Made by a program: the position numbers and the translations under genes. Shown here piece after piece: positions 15,482-23,217 of a DNA stretch of 39,838 nucleotides. The stretch comes from JBDRCU01 sp043821485 (GTDB taxonomy: Bacteria; Patescibacteriota; Minisyncoccia; 2-02-FULL-40-12; IGHO2-01-FULL-4-A), in NCBI GenBank assembly GCA_043821485.1, contig JBDRCU010000044.1, positions 1 through 39,838 of the forward strand, in the 5' to 3' direction. Each line of letters begins with the position of its first letter. The stretch's first letter is position 1. The notes beneath the pieces are model-generated. The model made no database searches, was not told the DNA's origin, and saw only the letters and a list, made by a program, of their open reading frames with translations.

Positions 15482-15812
15482 GGTTGATCAGGTATTTCAT
15501 CCAGCCACTTGTCATCTTGGAAATTTTTTGAAGACGAAATGTTAACTCTTCATATTTTTTAGCAGTAATTATTTCCAGCTCCCATTCAATTCTAACAAGA
15601 CGTTTCAGCGTTTCTATGTTTATTCGTGTGACGTTCAATATTGGCGGTTTGTCTGTTCTGGTAGTAAAGACTGCTTCTATTATCTTTATTAGTAATTCTA
15701 AGCAAAGTGTTTCTATCTTGGAATGCAGACCAAAGCGGTCTCGTTTTGGTATTTTCTTGCCCAATCCGTAAATATATTTGTATAATTCAGATACATCATG
15801 GACAAGAGGCAC
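15465..15812 (-). CDS. avd: DGR accessory protein bAvd (four-helix bundle)
   Basis: The 115-aa protein matches the bAvd/four-helix-bundle accessory proteins of DGRs: basic, helical, with the conserved KKIPKRDRFGLHSKIE opening, a LxxIIEA helix, an ETLKRLVRIEWEL helix and a final KMTSGWMKYL. In the Bordetella phage system Avd forms a pentamer that binds the RT and nucleic acid and is required for cDNA synthesis. Here it lies on the minus strand, between TR and RT, so its mRNA runs toward the TR and overlaps the first 15 nt of the RT gene head to head. The start is taken as GTG at 15812; the frame is open further upstream to about 15893, but no ATG, GTG or TTG occurs in that stretch. Identification is by pattern, with some doubt about the start. 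Confidence 0.82.
   Translation of the reverse strand: MPLVHDVSELYKYIYGLGKKIPKRDRFGLHSKIETLCLELLIKIIEAVFTTRTDKPPILNVTRINIETLKRLVRIEWELEIITAKKYEELTFRLQKISKMTSGWMKYLINRQRSS
15757..15786 (+). promoter_or_regulatory. Promoter of the DGR reverse transcriptase
   Basis: TTGCCC (15757-15762), an 18-nt spacer and consensus TATAAT (15781-15786) lie 11 nt before the RT start codon. The promoter sits inside the antisense avd gene, so RT and avd are transcribed across each other. Confidence 0.55.
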
Positions 15813-16841
15813 AGAAATTTCGTCTGCAGGGGTGGGATTAATAGTAGATCCTCTTATTGTCTCTTTGATGAAGTTTGTAGTTTTGATAATTTATTATCTG
15901 CGTGGAAAGAGTTTAGGCGTGGAAAGAGAAGAAAAAGAGATGTCAGGGAATTTGAGTTCAGTTTGGAGGACAATCTATTTAGATTATATTGTGAATTAAG
16001 GGCTAAGACTTATCAGCATTCAAAGTATACACCTTTTTATATTACTGATCCAAAATTGCGTCACATTCACAAGGCATGCGTTAGAGATCGCATCGTGCAT
16101 CAAGCACTTTTTCGCGTCCTGTATCTTATTTTTGACAGAGATTTCATATTTGATTCTTATTCGTGTCGCATAGGCAAGGGTACACATCGTGCAGTTAGAA
16201 GATTAAAGCAGTTTTGCAATAAAATATCTGGTAATGATTCAGAAAATGTCTTTGCGCTGAAATGTGATATTAAGAAATATTTTGACTCCATAAATCATTG
16301 CATATTACTTGAGATTATTAAGCGCAGAGTTAAATGTCCTGACACTATGAAGCTTATTCATGCTATCCTTTCCAGTTTCGGTGAAGAGGAAGGCAAAGGT
16401 TTGCCGCTTGGAAATGTCACAAGCCAGTTGTTTGCGAATATATACATGAATGAGTTTGATCAATTTGCAAAACATATATTAAAGGCAAGGTATTATATTA
16501 GATATTGTGATGATTTTATTATATTAACTGATAACAAAGAAGAAATTCAGAGGTTGATTCAGGAGATTCATAGATTTTTGCAGAAACGGTTAAAGCTTTT
16601 ATTGCACGAAGATAAGATTATAGTAAGGTCATTCAGACAGGGAATTGATTTTTTGGGATATATTGTGCGGCCACATTGCATAACATTGAGAACGAAGACT
16701 AAAAAGCGGATATTGAGTAAGCTTAAAAATGACAACAAAGCTTCTTATTTCGGTGTTTTAAGACATTGCAATGGGTATAAGGTCTATGGAGATATGCTTG
16801 GTCTTCTGGAAAAACAGAGTAAAACTTGTTATAAAGTATAG
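15798..16841 (+). CDS. DGR reverse transcriptase
   Basis: The 347-aa protein is a DGR-type reverse transcriptase that copies the TR RNA with errors at adenines. Visible RT motifs in order: N-terminal SFDNLLSAWKEFRRGKRRKRD (about 28-48), DRIVHQALFRVL and FDSYSCRIGKGTHRA, first catalytic Asp in LKCDIKKYFDSI (D157), the DGR-specific GLPLGNVTSQ (residues 201-210; group II intron RTs have QG...SP here), catalytic YCDD (236-239), and the thumb-proximal GIDFLGY. There is no maturase or endonuclease domain, which excludes a group II intron. The start ATG follows a promoter by only 11 nt. It ends 20 nt before hppA. Identification is very strong given the TR/VR pair next to it. Confidence 0.96.
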   Translation: MDKRHRNFVCRGGINSRSSYCLFDEVCSFDNLLSAWKEFRRGKRRKRDVREFEFSLEDNLFRLYCELRAKTYQHSKYTPFYITDPKLRHIHKACVRDRIVHQALFRVLYLIFDRDFIFDSYSCRIGKGTHRAVRRLKQFCNKISGNDSENVFALKCDIKKYFDSINHCILLEIIKRRVKCPDTMKLIHAILSSFGEEEGKGLPLGNVTSQLFANIYMNEFDQFAKHILKARYYIRYCDDFIILTDNKEEIQRLIQEIHRFLQKRLKLLLHEDKIIVRSFRQGIDFLGYIVRPHCITLRTKTKKRILSKLKNDNKASYFGVLRHCNGYKVYGDMLGLLEKQSKTCYKV

Positions 16842-16861
16842 GTATCATTTAAATTAATAAT

Positions 16862-18886
16862 ATGGACAATATATTACTTTTCTCTTTTATAGTGTCTCTA
16901 GTATCTATTGGATACGGGATATTGCTAATGATCAGTGTTTTAAAAGAAGACACTGGAACAGATGAGATGGAGTCAATTGCTGACGCGATTAGTAAGGGGT
17001 CAAGCGCATATATGAAGCGTGAGTTTAATGCTGTGTTTATTGTTGGCGTAATTGTGGCTATATTGCTTTGGTATTTTTTGTCAGGTTTGGTTGCATTAGC
17101 TTTTGGAATAGGTGCTGTGGCATCACTAATTGCAGGCTATATTGGAATGTTTGTTGCTGTTAAATCAAATGTCCGCGTTGCAGAAGCTGCGCGTGTAAAA
17201 GAAAATGATACGCGCACCGATCATCACAGACTTCGGGATGCTTTTTCTTTGGCATTTAAAGGAGGTTCTGTAACTGGTTTTCTTGTTGCTGGTTTAGCTC
17301 TTCTTTCTCTTACGGTTTTCTTTTGGCTGACGGGAGATGTTAATGCCCTTATTGGTCTTGGCTTTGGAGGATCCCTAGTTTCTGTATTTGCTCGTCTTGG
17401 TGGAGGGATATTTACTAAGGCTGCAGATGTTGGCGCTGATCTTGTTGGTAAGATAGAGGCTGGCATTCCCGAAGATGATCCACGCAATCCAGCTGTTATT
17501 GCAGACAACGTTGGAGACAATGTAGGAGATACCAAAGGAATGGCTGCTGATATTTTTGAAACCTATGTTGTATCAGCTATGGCTGTCATGCTTCTTGGTC
17601 ATTTATTGTTTCCGGAAGTTGAACGTCTAGTATTATTCCCATTACTCATAGGATCGGTGGCATTAATTGCATCCATCATTGGCTCATGGTTTGTCCGTCT
17701 TCGAAGCCAATCTGTGATGTTGGCTCTCTACAAGGGCCTGATACTGTCTGCAGTGCTTACTCTTGGAGCTTTCTACTATTTCACTATTCAGAAGCCAGTG
17801 ATCAAAGGGCTTCCTTTTGAGAATGGTGCGATCTTTGGATCCCTTGCTGTTGGACTTGCGGTAACCGGACTTATCTTTTTAATCACTGAATACTATACGT
17901 CAAAGAAGTTTCCGCCTGTTCAGGAAATTGCCAAGTCTTCTACAACAGGGCATGGAACAAATATCATTACAGGTCTTGCCGTATCCATGCAGTCAACTGT
18001 ATGGCCTGTTCTTGTAATTGTTGCCGGAACTCTGCTTGCTTATCACTGGGCGGGGATTTATGGAATTGCTCTTGCTACAATGAGCATGTTGTCTTTGACT
18101 GCAATAATTGTATCCATTGATGCATTTGGTCCTATCACAGATAATGCAGGAGGTATTGCAGAGATGGCTCATCTTCCTGAATCAGCGAGAAATATTACAG
18201 ATCCATTGGATGCAGTAGGCAATACAACCAAGGCGGTTACAAAAGGTTATGCAATTGGATCAGCTGGTCTGGCTGCATTAGTATTGTTTTCTTCATTTAC
18301 GCAGGAACTTGAAGCTTTGGGCAAAGGCGTGGTTATACAATTATCTGATGTTAATGTTTTGGCAGGATTGTTTATCGGAGGTCTGCTTCCATATTTGTTT
18401 GCATCAATGGCAATGAAATCAGTTGGACGTACCGCTGGTGCTATCGTTGAAGAGGTTAGAAGGCAGTTTAAAGAAATTAAAGGCCTGATGGAGGGTAAAG
18501 CTAAACCGGATTATGAGAAAGCAATCAGTATCGCTACGAAGGCGTCCATAAGGGAAATGATTGTGCCTGCGCTCCTGCCTGTTGCAGTACCGCTTCTGGT
18601 TGGACTTATCTTCGGAGCTGAAGCACTAGGAGGTCTATTGGTAGGAATCATTGTTACCGGAATCTTTGTTGCAATATCTATGACTTCAGGAGGAGCTGCT
18701 TGGGATAATGCCAAGAAATATATTGAAGAAGGTAATTATGGAGGCAAGGGATCTCTTGCTCATCAAGCTGCAGTCACTGGAGACACTGTAGGGGATCCAT
18801 ACAAGGACACTGCTGGCCCTGCAATCAATCCTATGATTAAGGTAGCCAATATTGTGGCACTTCTTATGGCGAGCTTTTTACTCTAA
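16862..18886 (+). CDS. hppA: Membrane-bound proton-pumping pyrophosphatase
   Basis: This 674-aa, 16-helix type protein hydrolyses pyrophosphate and pumps ions across the membrane. The substrate-binding signatures are intact: DVGADLVGKIEAG, DDPRNPAVIADNVGDNVGD and the late AAWDNAKKYIE and DTVGDPYKDTAGPAINP. The segment GNTTKAVTKGYAIGSA has Lys and Thr at the two positions that mark K+-independent, proton-pumping enzymes (Ala at the Lys position marks the K+-dependent type). It therefore probably recovers energy from biosynthetic pyrophosphate as a proton gradient, useful to a cell with limited metabolism. It starts 20 nt after the RT gene without a clear own promoter and ends at a 19-bp terminator. 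Confidence 0.96.
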   Translation: MDNILLFSFIVSLVSIGYGILLMISVLKEDTGTDEMESIADAISKGSSAYMKREFNAVFIVGVIVAILLWYFLSGLVALAFGIGAVASLIAGYIGMFVAVKSNVRVAEAARVKENDTRTDHHRLRDAFSLAFKGGSVTGFLVAGLALLSLTVFFWLTGDVNALIGLGFGGSLVSVFARLGGGIFTKAADVGADLVGKIEAGIPEDDPRNPAVIADNVGDNVGDTKGMAADIFETYVVSAMAVMLLGHLLFPEVERLVLFPLLIGSVALIASIIGSWFVRLRSQSVMLALYKGLILSAVLTLGAFYYFTIQKPVIKGLPFENGAIFGSLAVGLAVTGLIFLITEYYTSKKFPPVQEIAKSSTTGHGTNIITGLAVSMQSTVWPVLVIVAGTLLAYHWAGIYGIALATMSMLSLTAIIVSIDAFGPITDNAGGIAEMAHLPESARNITDPLDAVGNTTKAVTKGYAIGSAGLAALVLFSSFTQELEALGKGVVIQLSDVNVLAGLFIGGLLPYLFASMAMKSVGRTAGAIVEEVRRQFKEIKGLMEGKAKPDYEKAISIATKASIREMIVPALLPVAVPLLVGLIFGAEALGGLLVGIIVTGIFVAISMTSGGAAWDNAKKYIEEGNYGGKGSLAHQAAVTGDTVGDPYKDTAGPAINPMIKVANIVALLMASFLL

Positions 18887-18903
18887 AAAATACTTGTTTT
18901 GAG

Positions 18904-18944
18904 AACACCCAGAATCCCGGCCTTTGGCCGGGATTCTGGGTGTT
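18904..18944. terminator. 19-bp perfect hairpin terminator
   Basis: Arms 18904-18922 and 18926-18944 are perfectly complementary with a TTT loop. There is little U-tract after it. It follows hppA. Confidence 0.75.
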
Positions 18945-18975
18945 GATATCGTTCTCTATGGGAGCTCTTGTTAAA

Positions 18976-18984
18976 TGCTATAAT
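18976..18984 (+). promoter_or_regulatory. Extended -10 promoter for the 19050 gene
   Basis: TGCTATAAT is an extended -10 about 65 nt before the start codon. It leaves a leader of roughly 59 nt with a strong Shine-Dalgarno sequence. Confidence 0.6.
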
Positions 18985-19049
18985 GATTACAGCAAAATCA
19001 ATACAAGTCCCACTTAACGCAGTGGGCGAAGGAAGGAGGTGTATTTTTA

Positions 19050-19730
19050 ATGGAAACAGAAATAAATAGAGAACTTTTTCAGAACGCATTCGAAGGCCTA
19101 TGGCAGAATGTGGCTGATTTTATTCCTAAGCTAGTAGTTGCAATAGTAGTATTTCTCATTGGTTGGATTATTGCAGTGCTTTTGGGTAAAGTCGCATGGC
19201 ACATTGTTAAAGCCATTCGTCTGGATAAAGGTCTTGAGAGAATTGGATTCAAACAGGTATGGGAGCGCAGTGGTCATAAGTTAGATACACCTCTGTTTTT
19301 CTATGAATTAGTGAAGTGGTTCTTTATCATCATGTTCTTGATGGTAGCCACAGATATACTTGATCTTCAGGTTGTAACAGAGTTTCTAAGAACTGTAGTA
19401 CTGTATCTGCCTAATGTATTCGTAGCTGCCATAGTGCTTCTCATGGGCATACTACTTGCAGGATTCGTGGAGAAAGTAGTCCGTGCTTCAGTTAAGACCG
19501 CACAATTCGCTGCAGCCAATACAATTGCAGCAATAGCTAAGTGGGCAGTATTGGTATTCACATTCCTTCTTGCTCTTAGTCAGCTTGAAGTAGGAAAAGA
19601 TATAGTAGGAATGGTTACTATCGGTATAGTAGCTGCAGCAGCTATCGCATTTGGTTTGGCATTTGGTTTGGGTGGCAAAGATCATGCGCATGAAGTTATT
19701 ACTAAGATGCGGAAGCATGTAAACGAATAG
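19050..19730 (+). CDS. Mechanosensitive-channel-like membrane protein (TM-helix repeat)
   Basis: The 226-aa product has four or five helices and the repeated segment type found in MscS-related, conserved TM-helix proteins (FIPKLVVAIVVFLIGWIIAVLLGK and, again, YLPNVFVAAIVLLMGILLAGFVEK). It ends in a glycine-rich helix GLAFGLGGKDHA like the pore-lining end of MscS channels, but the large cytoplasmic beta and vestibule domains are absent. It is probably a small channel or membrane-tension protein. The start is certain: AAGGAGGT (19033-19040) is an almost perfect Shine-Dalgarno sequence 9 nt before the ATG. It is monocistronic, with its own promoter and a terminator at 19753-19784. Confidence 0.8.
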   Translation: METEINRELFQNAFEGLWQNVADFIPKLVVAIVVFLIGWIIAVLLGKVAWHIVKAIRLDKGLERIGFKQVWERSGHKLDTPLFFYELVKWFFIIMFLMVATDILDLQVVTEFLRTVVLYLPNVFVAAIVLLMGILLAGFVEKVVRASVKTAQFAAANTIAAIAKWAVLVFTFLLALSQLEVGKDIVGMVTIGIVAAAAIAFGLAFGLGGKDHAHEVITKMRKHVNE

Positions 19731-19752
19731 ACCTCTCAAATAGGAAATATTG

Positions 19753-19784
19753 ATCCAAAACAGCCCGAAAGGGCTGTTTTGGAT
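19753..19784 (+). terminator. Rho-independent terminator
   Basis: A perfect 14-bp stem (19753-19766 with 19771-19784) has a GAAA loop and a 3' arm with TTTT. It ends the channel-like gene and insulates the rRNA promoter that follows. Confidence 0.8.
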
Positions 19785-19812
19785 TTGAACAGTTTATTCA
19801 CAGTCGCCATGT

Positions 19813-19841
19813 TTGACTTTAAATAGAGGTTTTGCTATGCT
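19813..19841 (+). promoter_or_regulatory. 23S rRNA promoter
   Basis: TTGACT (19813-19818), a 17-nt spacer and TATGCT (19836-19841) form a near-consensus promoter. It drives the 23S-5S unit with no 16S gene before it; predicted transcription start is near 19848. Confidence 0.75.
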
Positions 19842-19855
19842 TTTGAGTACAAACT

Positions 19856-19897
19856 ATGGGAATGGTATCACAAAAACATCAACGAAAACGCGGCTAG
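19856..19897 (+). CDS. Possible leader peptide (13 aa)
   Basis: A short frame MGMVSQKHQRKRG starts about 8 nt after the predicted transcription start and stops at TAG inside the first arm of an attenuator-like structure. It is too short to judge by composition. It is listed because its stop codon would place a ribosome on the antiterminator arm. Confidence 0.25.
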   Translation: MGMVSQKHQRKRG

Positions 19898-19946
19898 CCG
19901 AATTCTTTTGCTATATGCAAGCGCCGCGGTAAACGCGGTTTTTTTT
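19889..19946 (+). promoter_or_regulatory. Attenuator-like terminator/antiterminator in the 23S leader
   Basis: CCGCG (19924-19928) pairs with CGCGG (19934-19938), followed by eight T: an intrinsic terminator. The same arm, extended to GCCGCG (19923-19928), pairs instead with CGCGGC at 19889-19894 (6 bp). The two pairings exclude each other. If the terminator is used, the product is an RNA of about 99 nt. No second promoter is obvious before the 23S start. Confidence 0.5.
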
Positions 19947-20089
19947 GTCCTAATTGTTTATCTGTATTGTGCATTGTGTAGGTGCTTTTCTCGAGCGTCT
20001 GGCAGGATGCATAAGGTAGGATCATTAACAATTTAGATCCACTACTAATGAGTGCATATTAGTAGTGATGTCCTGACTTTACGTCGGGA
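19947..20089 (+). other. 23S precursor leader
   Basis: The rest of the leader is non-coding and holds two hairpins: a 10-bp stem around 20040-20068 and GTCCTGAC/GTCGGGAC (20070-20077 with 20083-20090). A sequence starting GTCCTGAC recurs at the 3' end (27014). These are probably processing signals. Confidence 0.5.
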
Positions 20090-20717
20090 CTGTGTACAAC
20101 GACTCCGCAAGGAGTCATCAAGGGCGTATGGTGAATGCCTTGACATCAAATGACGACGAAGGACGTGGCGTGACTGCGATAAGCTTCGGGTAGCTGTCTA
20201 GCGAGCGATAATCCGAAGATTTCCGAATGGGGCAACCCGGCTGAGGTCATACTCAGTCACTCGTTCAGTTTACTGAACGGGAGTGTACCTGGTGAAGTGA
20301 AACATCTCAGTAACCAGAGGAAAAGAAAGCGAACGAAACGATTAAAGAATCTTTGTGCGTTCGCGTATAAAGATATTTGATCGTTCGCGATACCCTGTGT
20401 AGCGGCGAGCGAAAGGGGTATAGCCCAAACCTATTACTTGCATTTATGTATGTAGTAGGGGTTGTAGGGATATTACACCTTACAATATGAACGGTGTCCG
20501 TATGGATTTCGTTCATATTGTAGAAAAGAGTTACAAAAGTAATTGTTAGCAGAACAGCCCTGGAAAGGCTGACCAAAGAAGGTGACAGTCCTGTATGCGA
20601 AAACGATTACCCTCTTGTAATATTAAGACTTTGTCTTTTAACCTGAGTAGCCATGGACCAGACTATCCGTGGTGAAGCTAGGCCTACTACGGCCTAAGGC
20701 TGAATACATTTGATGAT

Positions 20718-20760
<43 letters not shown>

Positions 20761-21344
20761 GGTGAGGGGAGTGAAATAGTAACTGAAACCATATGCTTAC
20801 AAAGAGCAGGAGCTGAAATGTCTTCGGATATTTTGGTGACTGTATGCCTATTGAAGAATGATCCAACGAGTTAGTGTATACGGCAGCCTAAGTCTGAGAA
20901 GGACGGAGGCGCAGGGAAACCGAGTGTTAATAGCGCGAAATAATTGTCGTATGGACTAGACCCGAAGCCAGGTGAGCTAGCCATGGCCAGGGTGAAGCTT
21001 TGGGAGACCAAAGTGGAGGCCCGAACCGTTTGATGTCGCAATATCATCGGATGAGCTGTGGTTAGGGGTGAAAAGCCTATCGAACCTGGTAATAGCTGGT
21101 TCTCCTCGAAATGCCTTTAGGGGCAGCCTCGTTTAGTAACCATGGGGGTAGAGCACTGAATGGTATTACGTGCCCGCAAGGGTAGTTTTACCAAACAAAC
21201 TTCGAATACCATGGCGTCAATGAACGGGAGTGAGACTATGGGGGCAAAGCTTCATAGTCGCGACGGAAACAGCCGTTTGACCACCGCTTAAGGTCCCTAA
21301 ATTTACACTAAGTGTCAAAGGAAGTATTTCGCCTTAGACAGGTA

Positions 21345-21376
<32 letters not shown>

Positions 21377-22104
21377 CAATGCGTAACAGCTGACTACTCA
21401 ACGCATGACTTCGGTCATGTAAGGCGAGATGCGCCGAAAATATATCGGGGCTAAGTGTAGTACCGAATGCGTGGGTATGGAGATTTCGTACAGGAAAAGT
21501 GGTTCCCTGTGCGAAATCTCCATGCGGTAGAGGAGCGTTGTTATTGCCTTGAAGCTGAACTGTGAAGTTTGGTGGAGCGATAACAAGTGAGAATGTTGGA
21601 ATGAGTAACCACAAGTCATGTGAGAACCATGACCGCCGAAAGCCTAAGGTTTCCTCCGCAATGGCAATCATCGGAGGGTTAGGCGTGCCTAAGGATAACC
21701 GTGTATTCGTGCATGGGAAGCCGATGGACAGCCGGTTAATATTCCGGCCCTTGTATAAGTATCGATGGAGAGACGGAGGACACAAGTTGAAGCGTCTTAT
21801 TGGATTGACGTCTTTGGTCCTAAGAACTGCTGGTAGGAAAATCCGCCAGCTGACTTCAATGTCAATGTTCGTGGATTGAAGTGAAACCCTTTTGGGTGAA
21901 GTTCAGTGAAGAGCCTTCCAAGAAAATCTTCTAAGATTATGTTTATACAACACGTACTTAAAACCGACACAGGTGGGCAGGTCGAGAAGACCAAGGCGAA
22001 CGGGTGATTATTGGCTAAGGAACTCGGCAAAATAGCAGGCGTAAGTTAGCAATAAGCCTCGCCATGGAGTTACTATGGAGGTGCGACGATGCAAAGAATA
22101 CGAC

Positions 22105-22290
22105 TGAGTAGGAGAGAGCTCCCATGCGGGTGCTCTTTTGAGACGTGGTACAGCCCGAGAGGAATCTGGGGCTTCCTGTCTCACGTCCTCGATCTATGTA
22201 GGACGCACTGCGAGAAGCAGTTCATCGGTTAGTCCCCGACGAGGACGCCCACACGGAAGAAGGGGCGCCCTCGTCCCTTCCATTGTAACT
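22105..22290 (+). other. GC-rich expansion within 23S (helix 63 area)
   Basis: Between the blocks equivalent to E. coli about 1700 and 1735 there are some 170-190 extra nt, much GC-richer than the surroundings. They fold into several hairpins: GACGTG (from 22142) with CACGTC, AGCCC with GGGCT, GTCCT with AGGAC, and a strong 10-12 bp stem near 22238-22276. It has no group I core and no reading frame, so it is an expansion segment or a removed intervening sequence. Confidence 0.55.
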
Positions 22291-22470
22291 CTGTGGCCGC
22301 AGCTAAAGATCCCTGGCGACTGTTTATCAAAAACACAACTCCGTGCTAACTCGAAAGAGGATGTATACGGGGTGACGCTTGTCCGGTGCTGGAACGTTAA
22401 CGGTTAACTTTTTTACTCTTCGGAGTGATTGGGAAAGCCCGAAGCGCCAGTGAACGACGGCAGTAACTAT

Positions 22471-23203
22471 AATTACAGTTGTAGTTGTAAAATTTGGCCA
22501 AATGCGGGAAACCCTGATTAGTATCTGATGCTACTCGATCTCGTCGAAGATCAGTAACAATGTATCAGTGCAGGCAATCCGCAGGAAAGATCCGAGAAAA
22601 AAGAATTATGTCACAAAGCACTATCATCAATACGATACCTGCTTATATAGCATGGTATATATCGGGATTTGTAGACGGAGAGGGAAGTTTTGTCGTCTCT
22701 CTTGTAGATAGAAAAGATTACAGATTCGACTGGAAATTGTATTTAGCATTTTCAGTTGCTCAACGAGACAAAACAGTACTTGTATTGATGAAAAGACACT
22801 TAAAAACAGGCAGAATCAGAATGAGAAAAGATGGAGTCTGGATATATGAAGTGAATAACATTAAGATGCTGGATGAAGTAATCGTACCTTTTTTTGAAAA
22901 GTATAGATTTCTTTCATCTTCGAAGAAAAGAAACTTTGCAATTTTTAAAAAGATTGTAAAGTCGATAAGAGATAAAAAGCATCTAGTAGAAAGTGGTTTT
23001 GAAGATATAGTTAAACTTAGAGAATTGTTAAATGTTGGTAGAGGGAGAAAGAGAAAATATTCACTTTCCCATTATCACAAATCTCGGAAATCCTCAGAGA
23101 CTATACGCCAAACAATGACTTGATGTCATTGATGATATAGTCCGATCTCATAGGCGACTATGAGGATATTCTCTACTACTTGGGAATTAATAAAATAGAC
23201 ATG
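22471..23203 (+). ncRNA. Group I intron A, 23S site L1917
   Basis: The intron of 733 nt follows exon AACTAT. The guide sequence GTAGTT (22481-22486) pairs with that exon and gives the typical U-G pair at the 5' splice site. Core elements are visible (AAATGCGGGAAACCC, GCAGGCAATCCGCAGGAAAG, CAGAGACTATACG and AGATATAGTCC type P7 strands). The last base is G (23203), and exon AACTGTC resumes. The position equals E. coli 1917, a site also used in Coxiella. It carries a LAGLIDADG gene. Confidence 0.9.
22608..23123 (+). CDS. LAGLIDADG homing endonuclease of intron A
   Basis: This 171-aa protein has one LAGLIDADG motif (WYISGFVDGEGSF, about residues 15-27), so it should act as a dimer that cuts intronless 23S genes near position 1917. 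A basic C-terminus (RGRKRKYSLSHYHKSRKSS) may bind DNA. The frame is open 48 nt upstream, but that stretch forms the intron's P4-P6 core; the ATG at 22608 is chosen. The 3' end of the gene reads into the conserved P3/P7 strand (SSETIRQT), exactly as in intron B, so protein and ribozyme sequences overlap. Confidence 0.92.
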   Translation: MSQSTIINTIPAYIAWYISGFVDGEGSFVVSLVDRKDYRFDWKLYLAFSVAQRDKTVLVLMKRHLKTGRIRMRKDGVWIYEVNNIKMLDEVIVPFFEKYRFLSSSKKRNFAIFKKIVKSIRDKKHLVESGFEDIVKLRELLNVGRGRKRKYSLSHYHKSRKSSETIRQTMT

Positions 23204-23217
23204 AACTGTCTAAAAGT
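23204..23217 (+). other. 23S micro-exon of 14 nt
   Basis: AACTGTCTAAAAGT lies between introns A and B and corresponds to E. coli 1918-1931. Its first five bases after AA (CTGTC) pair with GGCAG upstream to close helix 69. Confidence 0.85.

Noticed and set aside
15798..16841. Reverse transcriptase as part of a group II intron or retron
   Set aside because: There is no maturase or endonuclease domain and no intron domain V. The SQ-type motif and the adjacent TR/VR pair identify a DGR.
19847..20090. 16S rRNA gene or ITS tRNA before 23S
   Set aside because: The region is too short and contains none of the 16S conserved blocks and no cloverleaf.
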